Notes: a model not told the origin generated them from the sequence alone. 64,000 nt of DNA from Nicotiana tabacum (GCF_000715075.1 NC_134101.1:151069084-151133083); one strand, 5' to 3'; counted from the first letter of the stretch, positions 24,384 through 36,684 are shown. Numbers and translations are program-made.

Positions 24384-24861
24384 GAACTTGAAGATTATCA
24401 TGGAAAAGGATACCATCGAGCCATACCGATATCATGCGGGTCACACATACTTCTACCCCTCATGGTTGGATGATAACATAGCAGGAATATTCGAGCCAAG
24501 GTTTGATCCAGGAAATAGGGTCATAGACGAGGTTGCCGAAGCATAGGTGAAGTATAACAAGCTGCGCAAAAGAATTTGTGAGTCCAAAGCTGAGCATATG
24601 GAAAAACATAAGGCTGACATGGAAATGATTAATGAATGGAAAGAGAGAGCTGTTAAATCCAACGAAAGGCTGGAATATTTGGAGTATAGTTTGATGGAAT
24701 TGGAGGGGAAAATGAAAAAGAGAGTCACTGATTTCCAGAACTCTAAGGGAAACGACGAAGGAAATTTGGCAAGGGAACTCTTACTACTGAACTTGCGCGA
24801 ACTGGGGGAACTGATCGACAAGAGCATCCAGTATGGAGAGGGTCCTTCTAGGACCAAGTAG
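24384..24861 (+). pseudogene. Ogre-2 ORF1, C-terminal part with coiled coil
   Basis: It continues the ORF1 of the host element after the Ogre-1 insertion: NLKIIMEKDTIEPYRY, then a TAG at 24544-24546. From 24547 it is open for 104 codons rich in Glu/Lys/Met/Leu heptads (MEKHKADMEMINEWKERAVK), a coiled coil as in Ogre-1 ORF1. It ends with TAG at 24859. Some residues resemble viral-movement or myosin-like coiled coils only by composition; no catalytic motif is seen. Confidence 0.75.
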
Positions 24862-25089
24862 ATTAGGTTTCCTTGCTTTTTTAAATGTAATAAGGCCGAG
24901 TGCCATTAGTAACATTATCTTACCTAGTGTCATTTTGGGGTCGTCTATTTTTACATTAATGAAATGAGGCAATTATTGGCACTGAATTTATCCAAATCTG
25001 AAAAGTTTAAATACTGCAAACTTTTCAGAACCCTCACTGACTTGATTTCCTTTTGTTTTTCTTTATTCTTTATTATTCCCATCCCCTAA
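24862..25089 (+). other. Ogre-2 spacer between ORF1 and gag
   Basis: Non-coding, T-rich near 25040-25080. I do not find the boundary box in it. Confidence 0.5.
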
Positions 25090-25255
25090 GGTTGGTTCGC
25101 ACGTACTGGAATCATCAACATATCACACCAGATCTAGAGGCCCTCCACCTCCTCTTCCTCCAAGTAATACGAAGAGAAGAGGAAAAGCTAAGATGGGCGA
25201 CATAAGTGGTATTCGAAAGGAAAATGCTGAAAATGCAGAAACTTCGGACGGTCGA
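25090..25255 (+). pseudogene. gag: Ogre-2 gag, N-terminal scrap
   Basis: The translation contains SYHTRSRGPPPPLPP, comparable to YHTRSKGLIPE at the start of Ogre-1 gag and PYNTRSKDKVN in Ogre-3. It is cut off at 25255 by Tekay-1. The rest of gag, protease and the start of RT are missing from the window. Confidence 0.65.
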
Positions 25256-28033
25256 TGTAAGGCCCCAGAAAATTTTTTGAAACAATATAGGATTTTGGGG
25301 TGCCAGGTAGACTAACTATAATATTTTATGTGCTATTAACATGGTGTTCATCAATTGGATTTGGTCAATAAGTGTACAAGTCTTATGGTAAGTAATTTGG
25401 GGTCCAAGGAAGGGCCTAAGTCTAAGTCAAATTGGAAAATTTCGTAATAAGCTAAGATTCCAAATGAGCTTGCACAAGTCTAGACTTTGAACGAGCATAT
25501 ATAGATATATATATGGTATTATGTGATTAATAACCTATAAAATGAAAGGTCGTTGAGTCTAGTTTCCAACACTTCAAACCGTTCGTCATTCGGACACTCC
25601 TACTAGAAGTTATAACCAAATAAAAAAAGCAGCGCAGAATTTTAAAATACCGCGGCGCCCCACGCGGCACCCGGCGCACCGTGCCAGTAAGAATTCCAGA
25701 ATTGTCCGAAATTTCAATTCTAGACATATTTTGAACAGACGCCCCACACCCTAAAGCACGCCACACAACGCGGATGTACAAAAATGGGTTTTTAAGATCC
25801 GAACTCTATTTCATTTAACTCGTTTAGGGTTTGTTTTTTGGGATATTCTAGTGCTTTTTGAGAGAGGGAAGAGCAATTATAGAGAGAGGAAGAAGCTCAA
25901 GTGCCTTGTTCATCAAAAATCTTGTCTAATCCTTGAAATCCAATAAGAAATCCCTCAAGATCTTCATTTAAGAGGTGAGAATCTATACACTAGACTTTAA
26001 TTTCGAGTTTGGGGTATAAGATGGGTTATTGAGGTATGATTATTGGGTGTAATAGTATTATGTATACATGCATGTAAAAATTAGGTTTGTGGGAAAATTG
26101 TTGAACATAAACAATTAAAGATTGGGTTGGGGAATGAAGGAAATCTTGTAAAAGAGATTTGAAATCAAGACGCACAACTTGTAATTGATAAAATTCTCAA
26201 ATGAGCTAGAATTATGAATACCTTCCTAATTTGTGTTCAATTTTGTTATGTCTCAAAGTAGATTGGGATTGCTAGAATTTCCGGAACGTCGTAGTAACTT
26301 AAGGAAAGCTTAAACAAGGTATGTATGGCTAAAACTCCCTCTTCTTAGAAATTGAGCTCCCATGGTGTCCCCGCATATGTTGTAATTCCGGAATTTGATT
26401 TATGTAGTACTCATTATTTCAAAGGATTTGGGTGTTGTAATAATATATGTGAAAGATGTACCTCAATGTGGTCAATATGCTATTCTTGGTAAATTGGGGA
26501 TATGTGAAGAATGTGAAGTATATGCTAAATTGCCTAGATTTCAAGTCAAGTTTTAATTGAGATTGTTATACCAAACTATGTGAAATCCTCTATGGACAGA
26601 GATGTTTGAAATAAATCAAAATGAATTTTGGAAATAGAGTATGGCCAACGTGCCGAGAACTTGAATTATAATGGTGCCTGGTGATGCCTATGACATGCGA
26701 AAAGATGAAATAGATTATGAAATGAGCCTTGACTTCACTTTCCATAAATGACTTCAATAATAAAGTGCCCTAAAGGCTTTATACACAATTTATGCCATAA
26801 GTGGCTATTCGAGATAATGTCTTGCCTTATGAGTACATCCAATGTGATCCGAGTTGTTACATACTTCGATGTTGAAATTGTATATTGTCATGATTGTAAA
26901 AGAGTAATTCAAGAACAATTTGTGTAATTGCTTGCTTATGCCTTTGAGGTGTGTTTTCATTGCGGGTTGGTGTATCCCCTCCTTTTGGGAGAATTCGTTG
27001 TGTTTAATGTTTCATTGTTATTAACTTGAGGTGTATGATTTCTGAAATATTGTATATGCCCAAGATTCATGATTCCTCTCATGTGTACTTAGCATCTTGA
27101 ATTGAATGGCTTGTTGTTGAAATTGATATTGATGTGAAATATGTGGAAATGATGTGAAATGTGGGAAAGAAGAGATTGAGTTGTGAAATGCGGCCTAGTT
27201 CCAAGAATGATGTGAAGAGTTGTGGCCCCAAGTGCCGATGAAATGACATATGTGAAATGATATGATTCATGAGAAGGGAACAATGCCTTGGTAAGTCGGC
27301 CTAGCCGATCGGGCCGAGATCGGACTCCGCTCAAGATAGCGGTGGTATTGTGAACAAGGTTGAACGGTATGAAAAGCCCCAAACTAAAGGCTATGGAAAC
27401 ATGATGTGAAAATTGTATGATTCTTTTATATTGATAATGTTGTGATCGTTTAAAGCTTTTGAGTTGTACTTGTGATTTCCTTATTTTTTCATGATAGTTC
27501 TTTCTAATTAGATGGTGTTTAGTTATACATACTAGTGCTATTCGATGGCACTATTGTCCCTTTTGCCGGGGGAGCTATGTCTTTAAATGGATGTAGGTGT
27601 TTCTATAGCAGGCAATGTTGGTCGCAGCTAGTGCCGCATCATCCTTTTAGCTAACTTGGTGAGGCACTTTGTTTCGGGGTCCTGTTTCATCTGTTTATTA
27701 TGTACATTGTATTTGAGGTATAGCCGGGGCCTTGTTGCTGGTATTTCCATATTACTCTTCAGTTGTATTTAGAGGCTCTGTAGACAGGTTGTGGGTAGTG
27801 TCGGGTATTGGAATTAAATTGGAAATATTGATGTTTGGCAATGTGTTATAAAACTTGTAATATCTTCAAAATTGTGAACGAAGTTGTTAATTAATTATTT
27901 CATAGTTTGAATAATGGAGTATATCTCCTCTTTATTCAAAGATGACTTTGGGTAGAATGAAATCTAGTAGGCTTGCTCAGTCGGGTTTACTCGGTTGAGC
28001 GTCGGTCGTGCTCATCGGTTTTGGGGCGTGACA
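25256..28033 (+). repeat. Tekay-1 5' LTR (2778 bp)
   Basis: It starts TGTAAGGCCCCAG and ends GGGGCGTGACA. The first 1.9 kb is repeated at 31762-33683. It contains a GC-rich stretch near 25650-25685, an inverted repeat CCGATC/GATCGG at 27305-27323, and many TGTGAAATG motifs. No protein homology. Confidence 0.9.
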
Positions 28034-28037
28034 AACT

Positions 28038-28050
28038 TGGTATCAGAGCC
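28038..28050 (+). promoter_or_regulatory. Primer binding site of Tekay-1 (tRNA-iMet type)
   Basis: TGGTATCAGAGCC lies four bases after the LTR end. It is the standard PBS for initiator methionine tRNA in Ty3/Gypsy chromoviruses. Confidence 0.93.
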
Positions 28051-28244
28051 TAAGGTTTTAATGTGTCCTAGGATGTATCGGAGCCGTGTCTACTAGAGTC
28101 CTTCTTATCGGTGTGTTGTCGACCACATCTATAAGTTGGAGTCTATTCGGACATTTAGGATATCCCACCTTTCTTTGATATTCCGGGTCATGCTATAGAG
28201 CTCAAGATAGAGATCTAATTTCCTTGTTATGACCTATTTTCCTG

Positions 28245-29062
28245 ATGAGTAATCCACGAGTTCGAAGCAGCGAGGAAGGAATAACCTCGCCATTGAATTT
28301 GGGGGAGATTGTGCATGAGTTCGTAGGGAGGATGCATCAAGCCATGGAAGGAATGGAAGAACTTATTGCTAAGGGAAGTGTCCCTGTCCTTGCCAATGTC
28401 ACCACACCACCAGAGCGTGTGGTTGCATCTAAGAAACGAAAGAGGGTTGTTGGTGCTAATGAGCCGAATTGTTCAGTTTGCAAGAAGCATCACTTGGGGA
28501 TATTTTGGATGACTCTTGAGATATGTTACAGTTGTGGAAAGAGAGGGCATAAGAAGAATAAATGCCTTAGGTTGGGTACACCTATTCCGGTCTGCCCGGT
28601 ATGTGGAAAGGAACATTTAACGTCGTGTTGTGAGTATGCTCAACAACATGTTTGGGGTGGTAGATCAGGGCGATTCCAAGGGACCGCACAACAAACCAAT
28701 ACTGGAATTGGTACTCCCTCATTGGAAGCTTAGAGGAAGGATAAGGGGAAAGTTTATAAGGTATGCAAAAGTGGTGAGTATCAGGTTAGTGGGGCGAGTC
28801 AGTTTAGTGGACCTCGCCCCCTTGTGTGAATTGTGGGAAATGTCATCCGGGAGTATGTCGCTATGGTACCAATGTATGCTACAAGTATGGTGTATCAGGT
28901 CACCTTCAAAGAGATTGTCATTCATCTCGCCAGATCATGAGCAGGGGTTCGGCGCAACCAGCCAGTTCTACAGCTACTTCATATATAGCGCCTTTAGGAC
29001 ATGGAGCAGTCGGGGGGAGTATTCGGAGATCGGTAGGGCCCAACAGGTTCTATTCTTTTTAA
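28245..29062 (+). pseudogene. gag: Tekay-1 gag remnant with duplicated zinc-knuckle modules
   Basis: It starts at ATG 28245 and is open to the TAG at 28731. The large helical gag domain seen in Tekay-2 is absent; after about 70 residues the protein is already in the nucleic-acid-binding part. The first module is CSVCKKHH...CYSCGKRGHKKNKC, the last 14 residues of which are a canonical CX2CX4HX4C knuckle. Then comes CPVCGKEHLTSCC. After the stop and a frame change, a second full module follows in frame 2 near 28826-28930: CVNCGKCHPGVCRYG, then CYKYGVSGHLQRDC. Tekay gag normally has one such module, so the region appears duplicated. It cannot form particles. Confidence 0.75.
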
Positions 29063-29065
29063 GAT

Positions 29066-29218
29066 ATGGTTACAGGTATGTTGACTTTTCCTTCTCGTGA
29101 TAAGTATGCCCTTATTGACTCTGGCTCCGCTTTGTCATATGTCAATCCTTATATTGCCGAGGGATTTGGGATAGAGTCAAGACAACCTTATGATCCATTC
29201 TGTGTATCTACTCTTTGA
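29066..29218 (+). pseudogene. Tekay-1 protease scrap
   Basis: The open stretch reads LIDSGSALSYVNPYIAEGFG, the retropepsin active-site region (D-S-G) of Tekay elements, comparable to AFIDPDSTLSYVTPFVAMKF in Tekay-2. It stops with TGA at 29216, and homology to Ty3/Gypsy proteins ends there. Confidence 0.7.
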
Positions 29219-31748
29219 GCGAGATGTATTATTCGTGAAGCCCCTCTATTACAAAAACTCTTATTTACATCCTCTTGTGGAATTAATTTCTATAAATACG
29301 TCCTTGAATGGAGTTATAACTCTAGGATTAATACTTCCCACTTTCATTCCTAAATTCTCAACCGAGGACTACATCCGATGAATCTGTTACAAAATCTTTT
29401 TATGGACAACGTCTGCTCATTTATGCCTATGCATGCTCCGTCGCAAAGTTTAGCCATGTGGTGTCAAGTTCCATGTAAAGCATCCCAGTGTTGCGATGAG
29501 TCACGCTTTTACTCACTTGTGTATATGGCTTATATGGTTTGAACAGTTACTCTACTCTCTTGCGAGTATCATCATGAAAGCTTCTCACTATCTAGTAACA
29601 TAAGAGCATACCTTAGCACCTATCATGTGAGTGCATGTCGATCGGAATGGCCACTATGTGCATAAAGTCTCTCTGAAATTGAGATCCTCGCGTCCCCCTC
29701 ATAGGAAGAACTTGTGTCGCCATCTTAGTATAACTTTCGTGTCCACTTGGGACATCTCGCAGTAAGTAGCTCACCTTGTTCCTAGTATTATGGTTGCCCG
29801 TGACGTGGTCGTGTATTGCAGTTGGGAGTTAATATAGCAGAAACATGTCCAGCTCATAAGAAATGATTATTTTCTCTTTATACCTCCACAACGTGTTAAT
29901 TGTATTCCTTAGTTAGTGAATTCATTGTGCTAGTTTCCCAACACTTGTTCGATAACCACGAGAGAACGTGCCCTTCTATGTGTCACTATGACACTTCATT
30001 TCTCAAGTCAAAATCCATGGAGAATTCATCATGAACATCTGCAAGCCTTCCATGATTAGTTTTCACTGTCTAATTGAGTTTGGTTGTCTTTACACAGTCG
30101 ACTTCTATAATCGTTGACTATGTCATTGTCATATGCGGGGAGTTTTGCTACCCTTGGTATTCCACCTTCTTGGTTGGGTAGGAGTAGTAATTGTCTTTCT
30201 CCCCAGAGCATCATGCTAACCATTATAACCCCTCTAACCAATACATGATTTCATCCCAATATGAAGATGTCCTTGCTATGTGGTTTCACCCGTGAAAGGT
30301 TGAGATTAAATGCCTTCAGATTTTGCACATATCATGAGCATATTTATTTGGAATACAAGTTATTGTATCTTTACTTCTCATTTATAGGATCAATTATCAG
30401 GAAGGGTTAAGCTGTTTGAAATATGATAATCTCATAAGTGTTCAACTTCTTTTCATCCTTATGGGCTTGTGGCATAGATTCCTTGTGTCACTTAACGATA
30501 GGAGTGTAATTCAACTTCATGTTTTTTTTTGAAACCCATATCGCATTCAAGGTGCCAGAATATTCTCATTCTTGATAACTGGATTTTCCCTACACTCCTG
30601 GAGACGACTGGGTCACATACTTGAATATTCCTCCTTAATGATTCCTATTGCCAAGGTACTAGTTACCTATATGCCTCATTTGTCTAATAATTAATTTCAT
30701 CACAATGATTAACCTTGTCAGCATTATTGGTAGTAATCTTTGTGTCTATTAGCATACGACCTCAGGAAGTACTCTGCTCAGCGCCTTAATGTACTCCTGA
30801 ATAATTCCAGCCCAACCTTGAACTTCGTTGTTACTCATTGTATTAAATCAATTAGGTATTGAATGTTCAAAAAAAAAAGTCAAAGAGGAAGCTTCACAGT
30901 GTGATCACATATATTCGATAGGTAATTTTATGGTCCGTTTATGATAGCACATCTTAGAGTAATTGGTGAAGGTCATCAAAGGTCTAGCGTGGGTGCTCGC
31001 GTGGAAATTTAGAGTTTAGGAATGTGAATGGGTTATTCTCAATATTCTCCCTCTAAAGATTTTATGTGAATTGATAATGAAGGTGGAATAAGTGTAGTTC
31101 ACATTAGGCCGTTCTATGAGTATGATGTTTCCCCGTCATTGCTCTCCATGTATTCAGTGTTTTCATATGTCTATGTCTAAGAAGGTAATTGGAAATCCCT
31201 TGTGCATCATTTTGGTGGAAATTACTGAAGGTGGAGGTAATGGATAGTTGGCCTATGAAGGGTATCTACTTGTCATCCTTGTTAGGTAAATTTGGGAGCT
31301 GGTGAATGCTTCCGTGAATGTGTTCTAGCGGAGTCTGTAGGTATAAGAGGCCACATTGAAGGCCGAGATTGCTATGGAAATAAAATATATTCTCTTGATT
31401 GTATAGCAGTTAGTTTCGATTTGAAAGGTACCTTATAGGTGTTATGATCTAAAAATGTGCAATCCATGTTCAGGTGTCATTATAATAATGTAGTTTTTGT
31501 GATTCTGAGAATTATGTTATGAGTATATACATTGTGGTGCTTTGTCGAGTTATGGATAAGTTTTTAGGATGGTTTTGGGTGATTCTCTGACAGGTGTATG
31601 GGCCTAGTTACAAAGGAGATGCTGCCAAAATTTCTGAAGAATTTGGGAGTTAGTCAATATTTAGGGGCTTGAGGTAATATTGAAAAGAGATATGTTATGT
31701 TAGGTATTTGGGTCAGGCTCTACCTCTCATTCGAGGACGAATGATTGT
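29219..31748 (+). other. Tekay-1 internal segment without recognisable pol
   Basis: About 2.5 kb of AT-rich sequence with only short ORFs. I find no RT, RNase H, integrase or chromodomain motifs on either strand. The last 100 bases (TCATTCGAGGACGAATG near 31725) match the usual end of Tekay pol and the pre-PPT block, so the 3' end of the element itself is kept. Confidence 0.6.
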
Positions 31749-31761
31749 AAGCGGGGGAGAA
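31749..31761 (+). promoter_or_regulatory. Polypurine tract of Tekay-1
   Basis: AAGCGGGGGAGAA directly precedes the 3' LTR start TGTAAGGCCCC and primes plus-strand synthesis. Confidence 0.85.
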
Positions 31762-33683
31762 TGTAAGGCCCCGGAAAATTTTTCGAAACGATATAGGATT
31801 TCGGGGTGCCAGGTAGACTAACTATAATATTTTATGTGCTATTAACATGGTGGTCATCAATTGGATTTGGTAAATAAGTGTACAAGTCTTATGGTAAGTA
31901 ATTTGGGGTCCAAAGAAGGGCCTAAGTCTAAGTTAAATTGGAAAATTTCGTAATAGGCTAAGATTCCAAATGAGCTTGCACTAGTCTAGACTTTGAACGA
32001 CAATATCTAGATATATTGAAGGTATTATGTGATTAATATCCTATCAAATGAAATGTCTTTGAGTATAGTTTCCAACGCTTCAAACCGTTCGTCATTCGGA
32101 CACTCCTACAAGAAGTTATGACCAAATTACCAAAGAAGCGCAAAATTTTACACTACCACGGCTCCCCATGCGGCGCCCGGCGCGCCGCGCCTGTAGGAAT
32201 TCCAGAATGGTCCGAAATTTCAATTCAAGACATATTTTGAACAGATGCCCCGCACCCCACAGCACCCCCCACGTCGCGGCTGTACAAAAACGGATTATTA
32301 AGACCCGAACTCCATTTCATTTAACTCGTATAGGGTTTGTTTTTTTGGGATATTCTAGAGCTTTTAGAGAGAGGGAAGAGTAATTCTAGAGAGAGGAAGA
32401 AGATCAAGTGCCTTGTTTATCAAAAAACTTGTCCAATCCTTGAAATCCAATAAGAAATCCCTCAAGATCTTCATCTAAGAGGTAAGGATCTATACACTAG
32501 ACTTTAATTTCGAGTTTGGAGTATAAGATGGGTTATTGAGGTATGATTCTTGGGTGTAACAGTATTATGTATACATGCATGTAAAAATTAGGTTTGTGGG
32601 AAGATTGTTGAACATAAACAAGTAAAGATTGGGTTGGGAAATGAAGAAAATCTTGTAAAAGATATTTGAAATCAAGACGCACAACCTGTAATTGGTAAAA
32701 TTCTCAAATGAGTTAGAATTATGAATACCTTTCTAATTTGTTTTCAATTTTGTTATGTCTCAAAGTAGATTGGGATTGCTAGAATTTCCGGAACGTCGTA
32801 GTAACTTAAGGAAAGCTTAAACAAGATATGTATGGCTAAAATTCCCTCTTCTTAAAAATTGAGCTCCCATGGTGTCCACGCATATTTTGTAAGTCCGAAA
32901 TTTGATTTATGTAGTATTCATTATTTCAAAGGATTTGGGTGTTGCAAGAATATGTGAAAGATGTACCTCAATGTGTTCAATATGCTATTCTTGGTAAATT
33001 GGGGATATGTGAAGAATGTGAAGTATATGCTAAATTGCCTAGATTTCAAATCAAGTTTTAATTGAGATTGTTATACCAAACTATGTGAAATCCTCTATGG
33101 ATAGAGATGTTTGAAATAAATAAAAATGAATTTGGGAAATAGAGTATGGCCAACATGCTGAGAACTTGAATTATAATGGTGCCTGGTGATGCCTATGGCA
33201 TTCGAAAATATGAAATAGATTATGAAATGAGTCTTGACTTCATTTTCCATAAATGACTTCAATAATAAAGTTCCCTAAAGGCTTTATACAGAATTTATGC
33301 CATGCGTGGCTATTCGAGATAATGTCTTGCCTTATGAGTACATCCAATGTGATCCGAGTTGTTACATACTTCGATGTTGAAATTGTATATTGTCATGATT
33401 GTAAAAGAGTAATTCAAGAACAATTGGTGTAATTGCTTGCTTATGCCTTTGAGGTGTGTTTTTATTGCGGGTTGGTGTATCCCCTCCTTTTTGGGAGAAT
33501 TCATTATTTTTAAAGTTCCATTGTTAATAACTTGAGATGTATGATTTCTGAAATATTGTATATGCCCAAGATTCATGATTCCTGTCATGTGTACTTGACA
33601 TCTTGAATTGAATGACTTGTTGTTGAAATCGATATTGATGTAAAATATGTGAAATGTGGGAAAGAAGAGATTGAGTTATGAAA
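31762..33683 (+). repeat. Tekay-1 3' LTR, truncated
   Basis: It aligns with 25256-27188 of the 5' LTR and stops at GAGTTATGAAA. The last 845 bp of the LTR are missing. It joins directly to RT sequence of a Tat element, which marks a deletion junction. Confidence 0.88.
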
Positions 33684-34495
33684 GTTCGTGTGAAAGTTCT
33701 TTGACAGGTTAAGGAGGTGAAACATAAAACTGAACCTCGCAAAATGTGCATTCAGGGTTCCCATAGGAATGTTATTGGGATTCATTGTCAGCCATCGGGG
33801 AATAGAGTTGGACCCATCCAAAGTTAAGGCTATTCAAGAAATACTGCCACCAAAGAGCAAGAAGGACGTGATGAGCTTCCTAGGACGTCTCAACTACATC
33901 AATCGCTTCATAGCATAGTCTACATTCATATGTGAAACCATATTCAAGATGTTGAGGAAGGATGCTGGAACAAGTTGGACCGAAGATTGTCATAAGTCTT
34001 TCGACAAAATCAAGGAGTACATGTCCACACCACCAGTCCTAGTCCCTCCAGAACTTGGGAGACCTTTGCTATTCTATCTATATATATTAGATGGAGCTTT
34101 CAGATGTGTTTTGGGACAATATGACGAGATAGGGAGAAAGGATCAAGCCATTTACTACTTGAGTAAGAAGTTCACACCTTACAAAGCACGATACTCTCTG
34201 CTAGAATGCACTTGCTGCGCTTTGACCTGGACAACTTAGAAATTGGGGCATTACTTTTGTGCCTATACCACATACCTCATATCTAGGATGGGCCCTCTGA
34301 AGTACATATTTCAGAAGCCCATGCTGATTGGAAAGTTAGCCAAGTGGCAGATACCGTTAAGTGAGTTCTAAATCATCTATGTAACTCAGAAGGTGGTCAA
34401 AGGACAAGCATTGTCAGACCATCTTGCTAAAAATCCTGTGGGAGGAGAATAAGAACCCTTGAAAATGAATTTTTCTGATGAAGAAGTGTGATTCG
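33684..34495 (+). pseudogene. pol: Ogre-2 (probable) RT C-terminus and first RNase H
   Basis: The sequence enters mid-RT at the block equivalent to 13530 of Ogre-1. The translation gives LLGFIVSHRGIELDPSKVKAIQE, then FLGRLNYINRFIA, a stop, and from 33949 an open stretch with PPVLVPPELGRPLLFYL and the RNase H pattern YYLSKKFTPYKARYS and CCALTW. Further stops follow at 34217, 34368 and 34450. YVDD and everything before it are absent. The orientation and lineage match the host element Ogre-2. Confidence 0.8.
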
Positions 34496-35045
34496 TAAGA
34501 GAGGACATTATTGAAGCTTACGACGGTTGGAGGATGTTCTTCGACAGAGCTGCAAACTTCAAAGGAGTGGGCATTGGAGTGGTTTTGGTATCAGAAATAG
34601 GTCAACACTACCCTATATTTGTGAAGCTTAGGTTTCCATGCACCAAAAACAAGGGGGGATATGAGGCTTGCATCATGGAGCTCAATTGGCCATCAATATG
34701 AATATATAGGAGTTACTGGTGATTGGAGATTCAGATCTTCTAGTACATCAGGTTCAAGGAGAGTGGGTTACGAATAACACTAAGATACTACCATACTTGT
34801 ATCATGTGCAGGAATTGATGAAAAGATTCACAAATATAGAGTTCAAACATGTGCCTAGAATTCAAAATGAGTTCGCAGATTCACCGGCTACTCTGGCGTT
34901 AATGATACAACATCCGAACAAGAATTTTATTGATCCCGTCCCGGTGAGAATCCACAACCAACCAGCTTACTATGCTAATGTTGAGGAGGAGATGGATGGA
35001 AAACCTTGGTTCCATGACATCAAGGAATATTTGGCAAAAGGATAA
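34496..35045 (+). pseudogene. Ogre-2 (probable) archaeal-type RNase H
   Basis: FFDRAANFKGVGIG near 34530, GGYEACIM near 34660, IGDSDLLVHQVQGEW near 34720 and FADSPATLA near 34875 show the four acidic positions of the second RNase H. The frame shifts near 34690. Divergence from Ogre-1 is large, consistent with an old element. Confidence 0.8.
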
Positions 35046-35109
35046 TACCCGGAAAATGCAAACCACACTCAGAAACGCACGCTGCAGAGGCCATCCAATC
35101 ACTTCTTCC

Positions 35110-36134
35110 AAAGTAGAGGGACCATATATAGAAGAACCCATGATCTACGGTTGTTAAGGTGCATTGATGAAAAGGAAGCTTCCATATTGCTTGAAGAACT
35201 ACATGCCGGAACTTGTGGACCACATATGAATGGTTTTGTTCTTGCTAGGAAGATACTCATAGCCGGATATTTTTGGATGACCATGGAGAGAGATTGCATC
35301 TGGTACGTACAAAAATGCCACCAATTTCAGGTACATGCAGACATGATAATGGTACCACCTAATGAGCTCAACACAACAAGTGCACCTTGGCCTTTTGCTG
35401 CCTAAGAAGGTCGTCGTAGACTTTGTCAAGGATCTTATTGTTTGTGGATTCGGAGTTCCCGAGTTCATTGTCACTGATAATGCCACCAATCTCACCAGTA
35501 ATATGATGAAAGCCATGTGTGAAACCTTCAAAATCAAGCACAAAAACTCTACAGCATATATACCCCAAATGAATGGAGATGTGGAAGCTGATAACAAGAA
35601 TATCAAGAAGATACTAAGGAAGATGGTAGAAAACCACAAATAATGGCATAAAAAGTTACCCTTTGCCCTTTTGGGGTATCGCACTACAATCCGCACATCA
35701 ACTAGAGTAACCCCATATTGATTGGTTTATGGTACCAAAGCTATCATTCCAGCCGAGGTAGAAATTCCTTTTTTAAGGATCATATAGGAAGGCGAACTCA
35801 GTGAATAGAATGGATAAGGAGCTGCTATAAGCAACTGACCCTTATAGACGGAAAAAGAATAAATGCAGTATGTCATGGTCAGTTTTATCAGAATAGAATG
35901 TATAGAGCTTTCAACAAAAGGGTCAAACCAAGACAGTTTGCACCGGGACAGCTAGTGCTGAAAAAGATCTTCCCACATCAAGAAGAAGCCAAAGGAAAAT
36001 TCTCTGCCAACTGTCAAGATCTCTACATGATTCATAGGGTGCTAACATGAGGAGCACTCATACTTGCAGAAATGGACGGAGAAGTCTGGCCAAGACCCAT
36101 CAATTCAAACGTAGTCAAGAGATACTATGTTTAG
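35110..36134 (+). pseudogene. pol: Ogre-2 (probable) integrase with internal deletion
   Basis: The zinc domain keeps LHAGTCGPH but the last cysteine is Phe (KCHQFQ). After APWPFAA near 35400 about 40 codons are missing, including the first catalytic Asp (GMDVIGP in Ogre-1). The sequence resumes with KKVVVDFVKDLIVCGFG. The second Asp (VTDNATNL) and the Glu (NGDVEADNK) remain. Stops and frame changes occur after 35641. The end KRYYV-stop lies at 36134. Confidence 0.82.
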
Positions 36135-36684
36135 GCTATTTACATTTCTTCATCTGATGTAATTGAACTATGCTTGACCTGATTCCCGTTTAAGAGAGGA
36201 TACGTAGGCAGCTCTGTGGGTTTGGTCATTACATAATAAAATTCTCTTTTTTCTTCAAAACCAGAAACTGGGGCAGAATTTTGAGGAACACCTCAAAATT
36301 CTAATACGAGAAATCTGCAATGTCTCTGAAATGTGTCAGAATCACTAGTTCATATAAACATACTTAATATTTCATTATGTTTTCTAAAATAACTCTATTT
36401 TCATCAGTAAGTGCATATTTTTGAAAATTCTATTTCTGTGCCAGCCATGTGTTACCTAGGGCAACTCAAACGAGGCCTCCAGAACAAAGCGAAGTAAAGC
36501 CAGCATACAAAGGCACGAACCAACCTCCCCTTACAAAATGCACAATTTTCCTTTGGATACAAGCATGGTGAACATAATAGAAGTATTCACAAACATACAC
36601 ATATTAAAGTCATTATCAATCAAGTCGTCATACGCAAATATATCTTCAGCTAAGAAATACTCTACCTCTATTTGCTACATGCTC
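36135..36684 (+). other. Ogre-2 3' region before its tandem repeat
   Basis: It contains the boundary box at 36165-36229. The remaining sequence is non-coding; ACTGGGGCAGAATTTTGAGG near 36267 resembles AAACTGGGGCAGG at 16427 of Ogre-1. Confidence 0.6.
36165..36229 (+). repeat. Boundary box, Ogre-2 copy after integrase
   Basis: The sequence runs GAACTATGCTTGACCTGATT, then GGATACGTAGGCAGCTC, then GGGTTTGGTCAT. It occupies the same place as 16311-16366 in Ogre-1. Confidence 0.75.

Larger units (their letters stand above)
25256..33683 (+). mobile_element. Tekay-1: Del/Tekay-like LTR retrotransposon lacking pol
   Basis: LTRs begin TGTAAGGCCCC. A tRNA-iMet PBS, a zinc-knuckle gag remnant, a protease scrap and a PPT are present, but RT, RNase H and integrase are not recognisable in the 2.5 kb where they should lie. 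The 3' LTR is truncated at 33683, so no target duplication can be tested. The left flank is GTCGA. LTRs differ at about 5% or more by eye. It resembles the non-autonomous gag-only class of LTR elements, or an autonomous element with pol deleted. Confidence 0.85.

Noticed and set aside
25496..25522. TATA box in the Tekay-1 LTR (ATATATAGATATATATATGG)
   Set aside because: The 3' LTR copy is not TATA-like at this site (AATATCTAGATATATTG), so it is probably AT-repeat variation.
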